Assembly: GCF_964340395.1 (NCBI RefSeq)
Contig: NC_135569.1
Span: 10,103,540 to 10,167,539 of the forward strand
Source: Glandiceps talaboti
Lineage: Eukaryota > Hemichordata > Enteropneusta > Spengelidae
Length of the DNA: 64,000 nucleotides
Direction of reading: 5' to 3'
Made by a program: the position numbers and the translations under genes. The notes beneath the pieces were generated by a model. The model was not told the origin of the DNA. It worked only from the letters and a program-made list of their open reading frames with translations, and did no database searches. Shown piece after piece: positions 48,322 to 61,263 of the stretch. Positions within the stretch are counted from its first letter, which is position 1. Each line of letters starts with the position of its first letter.

Positions 48322-51300
48322 AGACAATGAATGCTAATCCCCTTATTTGTACACAAAAAAGTCGACAAAACCCAGCATACTCTTGAAAAATTGAAAAATC
48401 AAATTTCACATATCATCTAAAATCTGAAAACCTATTCTCAAAAGCTGTATAACTGTATAACACCTCTGATCTTTTCATTGTACTGGAAACTGATGCTCAT
48501 ATGGGTTGATTGATTGGTGGATTGATTGATTGATTGATTGATTGATTGACTGATTGAGTGAGAAACTCACCTTAAATAAGCTTGTTGCTGCAGGATTTGT
48601 TGTTGTAGTAACTGTTGCTGTATCAGCTGCTGTTGTTGCAGGAGTCTTTGTTTCATTTGATCTTCTGATAACATGCCTTCTTTCACTGAGGCCGGATTCT
48701 GTAAGATTGCATAAAACCAACAATGTCAGTTTTCTCTCATGTCAAGAAGAGCAGTTGATAGAACAATACAACACTTACTCTAGACAAATTATGACGTACA
48801 TCAGCTAAAATATCATTATTAGATGTTGATGCACCATATAAGCCTTTGTCACAGCAAATATATGATCATACAACACAGACATGATGAGCACTTTCAGTTT
48901 ACACAAACAAAACAAAACGTCAATTGATCATAATCATTGGAACTGTCTGTCATATTTTATAAGTTTACTAACAAAAATAAATATACTAGTAGGTAGATTC
49001 ATGTCAACGTCTTTTGTCCCCCATGCAGCATAGGGTCTTGTTTGACCATCACCACAAGCTGCAGCTGTCTACACTTACCATTTGTGGAGGTACCATGGGG
49101 CCAGGTAAGAAAGGCACTCTACCCCATTGCTTGATAACTTCTCCAAGTGGTTGAAATGACTGATCACAACCACGTTTAACTAACAGAGTCATTGTAAAAT
49201 ATCCCGCTGTGAACCATTCTGCCATCTCACCAGCTGTAAATGGACCTGTGTGTAAAAGTATATTAAGATATCGTCATTTGACACTCAATGTTCGGAATTT
49301 CATGAGATTTCATCTTTTCTTTACCACAAGTAACTGTACAGTGCCTCTGAACTTTACTAAGTACTGGATACTACAAGTAACTGTACAGTGCCTCTGAACT
49401 TTACTAAATACTGGATACTACAAGTAACTGTACAGTGCCTCTGAACTTCACTAAGTACTGGATACTACAAGTAACTGTACAGTGCCTCTGAACTTTACTA
49501 AGTACTGGATACTACAAGTAACTGTACAGTGCCTCTGAACTTTACTAAATACTGGATACTGGCATTTTACAAATGACTTGATTGAGTAAAGTCGAAGAAC
49601 ACAAAAACACAAAATTTTGAAATGCTATCACCAAGGCACCTTGGCTGTGACATTCATACCTTGTGTTTGTCCTTGTGGATCTTTATAGAACCATTTCTGA
49701 CTATTTTCAAAGGCTAAAGGTGCTGGTGGTGACGATTCTTGGGAATTTCCTGTATTTGACTCTTCTTCTTCCCCATGTTTGTCATCATCCTACAGACATA
49801 ACACATTATAAACATTTAAAGGGGCGATGGCCAGATCTGAACAAAATTTCCTGCGATATCTGTGTTCTGTGACGAATCAGACATGTTCTCTACTTACTGA
49901 AATATGTATAATCATTGGCAGTAACTGTGAGATATGTAGTATTCTAGTCTGACAAACATTTACCTCAGAATTGTAGTAAAAAATACACAGACCTATATTT
50001 TACTACAACTATAGTGCTATTGTGACCTTATATGTATCTCATTTCAGTTGTGCTAAAAATGACACTTCATTTATGTTTTCAGATTACCTCACTGATGACA
50101 GCCATGAGATTCTCGGCAGCTTTTTCAAACTGATCAAGTCCATCATCTTCCTCCCCAGTACTAGCTTGAGTTACTGTGGTCGTTGGCTTGGACTCGGCCA
50201 CAGTATCACTCACAGCTGTCATTGTACTGGTCTTAGCACTTTCACTGGAAGACTCCGCTCTCATCTTGCATTCCGCTTCTTCCGTTATTTCAGCTTTCTT
50301 CTCTTGAATTTCCTGAACTTTGGTGACTTGATCACTTTGTTCAGTTCTGTGTGGAACAGTCTGACTTTGGACTTTGCTTTGGTTTTCTTTAACTTTGTGT
50401 TCATTAATGTTTTTAATGTCTATAATACTACTTGTATTATTGGCAGTGCTAGCTGTAATTTCCATTGGCTTCTCATTCTCATTCTGTATCTCCTCTTCCT
50501 TCTTCTTATCTGTTGACACAAAATCAAACATTTTCATGGCAATAGTCCTTTTCAAAATTTGCCATGGTGGCGCTCTACTTCCTGTCTGTGTGTACCTTGG
50601 GGGTATACATGGTATAGGTTACTCAGTTAATCATAGAGCACTGCTGCTTTCCTCGATGTCTGAACAATATGAAAAACATCCCTGACTTACACTTCTACAG
50701 AATACCAAGGGACCTTGGTTGCCAGAGTAGTAATACACATGTCACAACAATAGTTTCAGATTGTGTCTATCTTAGTAAACCAAGACCTCGGTTGCCAGAG
50801 TAGTAATCAACATGTCACAACAATAGTTTTAGTTTGTGTCTCTCTTAGTAAACCAAGACCTCGGTTACCAGAGTAGTATATCAACATGTCACAACCATAG
50901 TTTTAGTTTGTGTCTATCTTAATACACCAAGACTTCAACTGCCAGAGTAGTACCATTATGTGGTTTTTACATACTATTGATGATAATGTTACATTACCTG
51001 GCGGCTTGTCTTTGACTTCACTTGCATCATTGTCAGAATCCTTATCATTTGATGATTTCTCTTCCAGTTCAACTTCGTCTTTCTGTAACGTCAACAAATT
51101 TAGTTTGTTATTACCTTCATCTACATGGTATTTCTATGGAACATAACACACTTATGACTTAATACATGTACACACTAACTAATAATAATAACGAACCCTA
51201 TATCTTAAAATAATAGTGATAACATTACCTTTTTGGAATCTAGTTTTGAAGCGACAATGTAGTTTTTGTCCAAATCATTTTGACATCATCAGTATCAATG

Positions 51301-54300
51301 AATAAAATATTGTAAACCGAGACATTTTTGCTACTTGAAAATTTTGCAATTTGACAGTCTTCAGCTAGTTCTTAAACACTACTTTTTACTAATTACCAGA
51401 CAGGTATATTGTGTTCATGTACAAGAAGGCATTTTAGTCACTTCAGTTTTGTGTTTTTGTTTTTCAGCAAACTAAGCAAAAAGTTTTTAACGCAAATTTC
51501 TAGTTCTATTACATGTAACAAAAATGTTAGTGTATGATCTAGACTTCGTCAAGTCTCTGGGCTTTTTTAACTATTTATTAACATCAGTGTGTTCTTTTGT
51601 GTGAAATAGTGACAACTGTTAGTAATTGTGAACAGTCGGGTGAACAATAAGCCCTATGGAGACTACTTGTCACTGGGGAAATAAAAGTAAGACATTTTTC
51701 TTTACAAAATTTGAAATGAAAAACAAATTCAAATATTACAAGTAACACTGAAGTAAATTACTTTCCCTATGTGCTACACTCATTTATAGCATTCATATCA
51801 AGTGTAAAATTATACTGTTTCAATTGGTTTATTTACAAGCCTAGCATGTGGCCTTTCTAATGTGGTCAATTAGCAAATAAAACAGTACACTTTTACACTT
51901 GATATGGATGCTATAAACAATTGTGGTATATACAGAAAACGCTTTACTTTGTGTCATGGGTTGTATTTGAAGATTATGAGGAAGAAAAGACCTCCCATGG
52001 GACTTGTATCAGTCTACATTATCTTACCTTGCTTGAAAGGAATGCCCCTGAGGAATCGAAAGTTCCAATACTATCTAGATCTACAGCGTCATCTGTACTC
52101 CATTCTGGTAATTCGTCATCAAAACGTCCACTATGATGTCGTTCCCTATCCCCCCTATCTCGAAACTCAAACTCAAATGCTCTTTCTCTTGGATGGTGCC
52201 AATTTGTCCTAGGTCCACCTGAAAGTAATCACACAGCATGTCAAGATGGTGAAAATGAAATTGGAAGGCAAAGTACACATTATTGAATCACCTGTGGGTA
52301 AACATATTTATATAGCAGTAAACATAGTATGGTGCACTCAATCCAACCAAACTCATTTTTGGGTCCGCACCTAAAAATCAGTACCCAATACAATCCCCAT
52401 TCGACCTACTAATTATGGATATAATTGACCTCTAATTAACATGTACTATATCTAATTATTAGTCTTTTAACTTACTTCCACAAAAATATTGGTGGCTCTC
52501 TGATAAAAAAAATAATGCTTCAGTTACAGCTCGTGTCGGTTTTAACTCACCAGGACTTGTAGTTCTCCAGTTATCTGGTAACTTATCGCTACCACGATGA
52601 CCTGCTAGTCTCCAATCACCGTCGTCATCTTCACGAGGTGATCTATCTGCTCTTAGACTCTCAGATCTATCAAGCCGATCGGGTCTTTCACTCGAACTCC
52701 GCCAATTATCAGTAAGACTCCCTCGATCCACAGGCCGCCTTGGTGAAGGAGGTCCTGTATCATCAAAAGACCTTACTTCCGTCCGATGTTTGTCATACCT
52801 CCTTTCGCCGCCCCTATGATACAAATAATAGAGGCAGTTTCATATATATGTGTGACTGATGTAGGAATGTGAAATGTCAAAACACACAAAGTTTGGAATG
52901 TTCTTGAAGGCCCACTTTGTAAAAGGATGAACATCTATGTGTGAACAACAGTCGTCTGGTAGAGTTATAGAAAGAGATGGTCCAGAACAAAAGAATGATC
53001 CTATGTAATCCTTATGACTCCACTATTCCGATAACACAATCCCAAGAACCTAGGATTGAAACCCTAGGCCAAGTTCATTTATGCACTTCTAATCAAATTT
53101 CAAATACTTTCACGCCTTCAATGATAACAGGTTCTGTATTTACTACTATGATGTTGACAAGTTCATTAAAAATTTACTTCTAATGTGATACACAGTGCTG
53201 GATTTCCGGTTAGTATTTACCACCATCTCAGTAACAAGTTCTAAATGTTGGAAGTTCATGTTCACCATGTTTCTAAATTGCATTGATAGTAGTAGTGTGA
53301 CCCCTACAATTTTCATCATGGTTTACATCATATACAAACATGTCAATGTCGCACTTTGTGAACGTTCATTTAGGAGGTGGGGGTTTTGTCCTAAATGAAC
53401 AAAGTTTGTTTATTGAGCTTGTGCGACATTGTGAAATCGTCCCTAAATATATAGTACATTATAACATAAGATACAATAGGCAAATTATTACTTAGCAAAC
53501 ATAACTAATGTCAAACATGTTCGGTATTTCTTTTTCTTTTTAAAACTCATTCATCTTGAAAAATGGTAATATGGTAAATACTAGAGAGCTAGATGTGGCT
53601 CTTTCTCTGTAAACCGTATTTAAGTACTGTATAATTCAAGTACAGTATAATTTGATTAAGTCTGCACAGGACACTTCAATAAACAAATAACATAACATAA
53701 CATAACATAACATAACATAACATAACATAACATAACATAACATAACATAACATAACATACATGTAACATAACAACATAACACATAGCAAAAATCTCTTAT
53801 ACATTCATGGCCGTCAATCTTTTGCATTTATACATATTCAACAACATAACATAACAACACAACACAAAAATATCTCAAACACAGCACTGTTGATTGAGAG
53901 TTTCATCAAATGATGCAATGGTTCATACAAATGTACTATCATGGCTGTCAATCTTTTGTATTTATACATGTTCAACAACATAACATAACATAACATAACA
54001 TCATAACATAACATAACATAACATAACATAATATAAAACACAAAAATATCTTATACATTCATGGACGTCAATCTTTCGTATTTACACATTTTCAATAGAT
54101 GTGTGAAATAGATTTTAAAGGTTTTATGGCCGTCCTAGTTCATATTTCACAGGTTCTTGGAAAACTATTACCAGTGATATTTCATACCCATTAGCAATAT
54201 ACAAGACTGCAAGAGTAAATGTAACATGTACACGGAAGAAAAATGTAATGGATTCAAAGAGAAAGTATAGTATATCAACCCCAGGACATACAGATACATT

Positions 54301-57300
54301 TTTTAAAATGTTAAAGTTGTTTAAACTAATACTTTCCTGTAATTCCTTTGCAAAAGATAATAATACATAACCATATTTGTGATTTTCTATATAGCAATTG
54401 TTTGAAACTGTGCTCAAAATGTCTTAGAAATTATGTCAATTGGTAATTTCTATACGGATGACGTGTTTTACCTCAAAATACTACATAGAGGAAAAGCTTC
54501 AATTGATCAATAGACAGCTAATAGAACCCTTGCAGGACAGACTTATCTGTGTATTTAGTAAAATGAACTCTTCTTTCATTGACTATAATCTTATAAAAGT
54601 GGTAGTTGAAATATGTTTAGTAGTCTATGTGCCTCGGACGTACATGTACTACCGGTCAGTGTGCCCTCTAATGATAGCCAAATTTTGTTGTTGTGAGTCA
54701 AAATGAGAAAAACTGGCATTTCTCGTGAGTCACCACATAGTAAGAGATAGGGGAATATCAAATGTTGGTGCGTCACTAGAAATTGTGTGCGTCAGTGGTG
54801 CGTCAAATTGGCTTAGAGGGCACACATGCTACCTGCTAAGTTGGTAGTCTACCAATAGAAACATTGTATCTAGTCTATGTGTCCTGGACCACTGCTAATG
54901 TGGTAGTCTAGATACAATGTTTAATAGTCTATGTGTCCTGGACTACTGTTAATGTGGGACTACTGGTAGTCTAGATACCGATGTTTAGTAGTTTATGTGC
55001 CATGGACTACTACTATTAATCTAGCAAATGAAAGTTAATAATGGTTAGCCAAAAAAGAAATATTAAATTTTGACACATTCAATAGTTTGTCACTCATTGA
55101 AGAATGGTGCAGTGCAACTCAAACAGTGTCAATTCAAGGCTGTCATGATTGGGGAGCACTTGGGCCCTCTCCATGAAAAATATGGGCCATTTCTCATTCT
55201 TCTACCAGGTTTGAGGACATTAACATTGAATAACCATATTTACTGTCGGTACTATGGTAATATTTTGAAATCCAATGTTGTAATGGCTGAGCATAAATAT
55301 ATATTATCCTACTGAATATACATAAACCAAAGTGTTTTATTCGTAGAGTTTAAACTGTCTACATGACACAACTCACAATGACTTGAATATAGAGTCTGAA
55401 AGCCAGATATGATCGATGATGTCCCAAAGCCTACAATGCTATAGATATAAATAACATCGATCTGAAAATTAACAAATAATGATAATAATATAACCACTTA
55501 CCTATCATCCCAGCTTTGACTTCTGTTATATTCCCTTGCCCTGTTATATGGACCATCCCTTTCTTCTTCAAATGGTCTTTGAAATTCTCCCCTTCCACGC
55601 CCTAGTGTCAAAAAAGATTACAGGACACACACATTATTTATTAATTTATGAACTAATATCAGCTCTTCAAATAATCTCTAAATCTCTCCCCTCGCATGCT
55701 CTATTGTAAAATATCCTTACAGGTATCAGACGCATATGTTATTAAAATAATATTAATTTATGAACTAATATCAGCTCTTCAAATAATCTCTAAATCTCTC
55801 CCCTCCCAAGCTCTATTGTAAAATATCATTACAGGTATCAGACGCATATGTTATTAAAAATATTAATTTATGAACTAATATCAGCTCTTCAAATAATCTC
55901 GAAATCTCTCCCCTCCCATGCCCTATTGTAAAATATTATTACATGTATAGGACGCATAGAATATTAAAATAATATTAATTTATGAACTAATATCAGCTCT
56001 TCAAATAATCTCTAAAACTTTCCCCTCCCATGCTCTATTGTAAAATATCATTACATGTATCAGACGCATATGTTATTACAATAATATTAATTTATGAACT
56101 AATATCAGCTCTTCAAATAATCTCGAAAACTTTCCCCTCCCATGCTCTATTGTAAAATATCATTACATGTATAGGACGCATAGAATATTAAAATAATATT
56201 AATTTATGAACTAATATCAGCTCTTCGAAATAATCTCTGAAACTCCCCCCTTCCTTTTTTCTACACCTTATTGTAAATTATATGTAGGATTATAGAACAT
56301 ACATAAATAATTAATGAACTAATATCAGCTCTTCAAATGGTCTTTGAAACTCCACCCTTCCCCAAAGCCCTATTATCTAGTAAGATTATAGAATGCATAT
56401 GTCATTAATTTATAAAAGAGTCCAGGGTCACACAACATTTTAATTTATTGCCAACACAGCAATATTATATTGAGAATGCAGAGACAAACAGTATTAACAA
56501 GTCATGTTTGAATGAAAACAAATATTTTTTTTGTTTTTGTCAGAAGGAAAATATGTTCCAGCAAGCTTGTGAGCATGAAATATGACAATATAATACAATT
56601 ATTATATCATATGTAAACCATAAAACTGATGACATAGACAAAACCAAGTCTTAAGGTACGAACATGATTTGATCCACAGCATCTACATCACTGCGGTTAT
56701 CTTGTTATCTTTGTGTGAACTCTTTACTTTCCTTTATACAAACACAAAGACAACGGTATTCTTACATGAGTTTTGGTCTAGACAGGGTGTAAGTGTAATA
56801 TATGAAATTAACACTTCCTACATTGTAGGAAGTGTTAATACATGTATGTACATGTATGATATCAACAAAAATATTCCTTGAACTATTGAATTGCACATAA
56901 TACTACCTGGTAGTATCTAACGCACACAACATCTGAAATTAACCATTATGCCACTGGCACTGCGAACATAATATGGTTCTGAATCATGAATAACACATGT
57001 TGGAAGCTATTGGGAATGTATATATCCCCCTTGGATTTTGTCATGGAAGACCTAAGGATTGGTCCCTCTTGAACGGACACTTGTCAGAGGCCAGGAAAGG
57101 AGTGTTTTCTTTCTGAAGGTGGAGCTTTTGAAATTTGGAAATTGAAATATAACATTTTGTAAAACATGCACTGAGTATGATTTTAGAACTAAGTGAACAG
57201 AAAGGGAGAATGCTGATGACATTTACTATGTTTCTATACCTTTCACCACAATTTTGACAGTGGTTGGATTCAACCTAATTGTGATTAAACATGGGTAGAT

Positions 57301-57337
57301 TTTACCACTGAAGTTACAAAAGCACTTTCGGAATTCT

Positions 57338-57390
<53 letters not shown>

Positions 57391-57583
57391 TATGTTCAGG
57401 TTTTAACCTAACATTTCTGTATCTCGTCGATTTTTCCTTTGAAAAAGAATATTTATTCGAAACGTCGGATTTTACATCTATTTATACGGACTGATTTATA
57501 AGTTCCATATGCACTTCTACAAATGTATGTATGTATGTATGTATGTATGTATGTATGTATGTATGTATGTATGTATGTATGTA

Positions 57584-57634
<51 letters not shown>

Positions 57635-58658
57635 TATGTATGTATGTATGTATGTATGTATGCATGCATGCATGCATGCATGTATGTATGTATGTATGTA
57701 TGTATGTATGTATGTTTGTATGTATGTGCGTGTGTATGTAAATGTGTGTAGTTTGCATTTGTAGTTTAGTGTTTGTAGTGTACATGTAGTACATGTATGT
57801 GTGTGCACATTACATTTTACCATGTCACCATTGCTTCCTAAAAACATCTATGATTTGAAAGTCACTTTTATTTTATCGCAAGAGAGCTTTCAAGAATTAT
57901 ACTAGGATAATGAGATCACAACTCCCATGATTCTTCTTCTTCACACACACACACACACACTTCATTAGTATGTTTTGTCAGTTGCTACTTTGCCTATCAA
58001 CTACATCACACATGGTACATGAATAACAATACTTAATTATATTTGTGATGTGATATTCAGATTTGTATTCATAGCACAAAAGGTAATACAATCAATTTCT
58101 ATTATTTGTTCACAGAGATAATGACATTGCCAACATGTAAAACATTCACTCGCTGTGGATGCTAATATTCTCAGGATTGTAAGTTTCCTACTGTTCATCA
58201 TTTTGTTGTATTTTCAGGAATATAGCATTAGACAGCTCAATGCACCATTTCTCTTAACCACAGCATACATGTACCACAGCTGATACACACATTATCTACA
58301 CCAACTCACACACTGTATAGATACATGATAAAGATAAATACATACATTGTACACACATACCCAGACTCGCATCTACACCTACACCTCCATACATACCTAC
58401 GTACCTCCCTACACACATACATACATACACACCTAAATAGAAACATACATACCTACATATATACATGTACATACACACATACATACCTTCCTACCTACCT
58501 ACCTACCTACCTACCTACCTACCTACCTACCAACCTACCTACATACATACCTACATACATGTACATACATACATACGTACGTACGTACATACATACATAC
58601 ATACATACATACATACAAACATACCTACCTACATACATATATACCTACATACATAGTA

Positions 58659-58734
<76 letters not shown>

Positions 58735-59340
58735 TATCATCAGTACAAGTTTCACTACAACTATACATTACATTAACAAGCCTCATGACTACAAGTTGTA
58801 CAAAGGAAATTACGCAGTAACAATGTTCTTTGGAGACTAATTACCACACAAATTGGCAATACCCCCGGTAGTTGTGAGTTATCTTAGCCTTTATTTTGTT
58901 CAGTTTCACTGATGGCCAGTGCTGGTAAAATGGACTTGCCTTTGGGTTTAATCAGAACAGAAAGAAATATCAAAAAAGTCAAATTAAGCACATGTATTCT
59001 CAAAGGATTCAGAGTGATCACGACACACAATTTCCTGTCTTTCAAAGCCTTACGATAACAGTTGAATTAATAGATGTAATGATCAGTTAGATATACATGT
59101 ACATGATGATTACAAGATATTACATGCACAAACAAGTTGTGGTTTGACATTTTGCTGACTGTTTTAATAGCAAGATGAAGTTGGATTGTCTGATTTGGGT
59201 GAAAATATCTTTCTAATATTTACAATCTTTATTGTAGAGCCACGGACACAAACATTTATGGATATACACACAACTATTAAATACATACATACATACATAC
59301 ATACATACATACATACATACATACATACATACATAGTCTA

Positions 59341-59400
<60 letters not shown>

Positions 59401-61198
59401 ACAAAGGTGATTATAATTACTCTATTTAAAATTATTCCAGACAGTATTTACATCATGTAAAATAAGAATACGGCATCAGAGAAAATATATAGCATTCATC
59501 AACAGATTTGATATAGCAGGCAGCTAAGTTGACCATTACACTACAGCTGATAGTTGTGACTTTATCTACAACTTACCTCTTCCACGGCTACCACCCCTTG
59601 TCCCTCTAGCTGTACTAGATCCCCTTCCCATGAGTCGTAGAACTGCTGCACTATTCACTGACTGTGCCATGTTTCTCTGAAAAATACAACACAGTATTTG
59701 CATGTTAGTATCCTGGAACAATTTATGAAAGATTTTTATTAGATAGGACTTCATCATAATAGACAGGTTTAAACACACGTTAGAACGCGTACACGTACAG
59801 GGAGCATTATCGTGCAGGCGTACATGTAATGACGAGTACAAAGTTGTGTTTAGTTACACGTTCAGAAAACAAACGTGATTCCAAGACAGTGGAATGTGCA
59901 CGCATGTGTTAGCATCATCTGTCTTGAATTAGAAGGTGCATACACATGACTTTGTTTTTTGGTATTTTTGCCATTTTTCTGGCAACTACCCAAACGAAAA
60001 AGCGAACAATTCGTTTACAGTTATGCTTCCGAACTTTGATATATAAAATATGACAATTAATAGAAGAAAAATGACAAAAACTTAACACAGTTACGTGTAG
60101 ACCACTATTTTGACATACACATGTAGCATTGTCTGATACAGAATGCGTGGATGTCTTCAAATCACGTGACTATGACGCTACACGTATAGAACACATGTAA
60201 ATATGTGCATCTAAACCTCTATTATTGTACACCGAACACAGTATTACATATATGTACCAGAGATTCCTTGCACTATTATTTCAAACTAAATGTCCAGGGA
60301 CGAGTAGATGTAAAAAAAAAAAAAACATTATAAATATATATCTCTTGTTGTTATATCATACATTACTACCCACTCCACACCTCCTGACCCCATTCAATCC
60401 CATACATGACTGTTTCCCTTACACATGTACCCGACCTACCTCAAGAACATTCATTCTCCTATATTTTGTTACGTGTGTAGGTGTACCTACACCATGTACA
60501 GGTACAATTTACCAAGATCCTGTATCAAATAAGTGCAGTACCAGTGATGTAGAAAATAGCCGAGAGCATTGAAAACGACCGGCTGTCAGTGATAAATATC
60601 TGGCTATGAAAATTGATATATTTTATTGAAATTTGTCGCCAATACTATGAAATCTTTACAATTTATGGTAAAATATTTTAATGTTTTTGGTTACTATCGA
60701 AGAATTACTTAACTGGTAATTGTTCCTGACAACAATAGAATTGATAAAATTACGTCAAAAAAGTGTCAGGAGAGGCCTAGTTTGGGGTTTTCAAAATGGA
60801 AAAGTCACACTGTGGGGAGGGGAAACCCCCAAAATAACCAGCAAGCCCTCTGCTAATCTCTGATCAGTCTCCTGATAAAATGAACATTATATGCTAAATC
60901 TACAGCAAAAAAATTAACTGTCACAAGATTCAACACTTCCCCTTCCTGGTCTCAAACCGGCAGGTACAGAGAATGTTGTTGGTCTAAGACTCATATTATG
61001 AAATCTTTCTTTGGAGAATATGTCTGTCTGTCTGTCTGTCTGTTTGCGTGCGTGTATATATTTGTGTCTATGACTGTCTGTATATATAACTACATATGTA
61101 TGTACATATGTATTTATGTATGTGTGCGTGTGTTTGTGTGTGTATGTATGTATGTGTGTGTATGTATGTATGTATGTATGTATGTATGTATGTATGTA

Positions 61199-61263
<65 letters not shown>

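Larger units (their letters stand above)
55602..59576 (-). other. GIGYF intron 2
   Basis: About 4 kb. It holds the exon-derived minisatellite, the 56807 palindrome and long microsatellites from 57340 to 59402. Between 56400 and 57330, and 57840 to 58300, nothing beyond chance reading frames is seen. Confidence 0.6.

Noticed and set aside
50022-50516. 164-residue plus-strand frame
   Set aside because: Antisense shadow of GIGYF coding exon 7; hydrophobic composition arises from the complement of Glu/Lys codons.
55640-56400. Regularly spaced repeats resembling a CRISPR array
   Set aside because: Units are contiguous and diverged with no unique spacers, the context is a eukaryotic intron, and the unit derives from the neighbouring exon.
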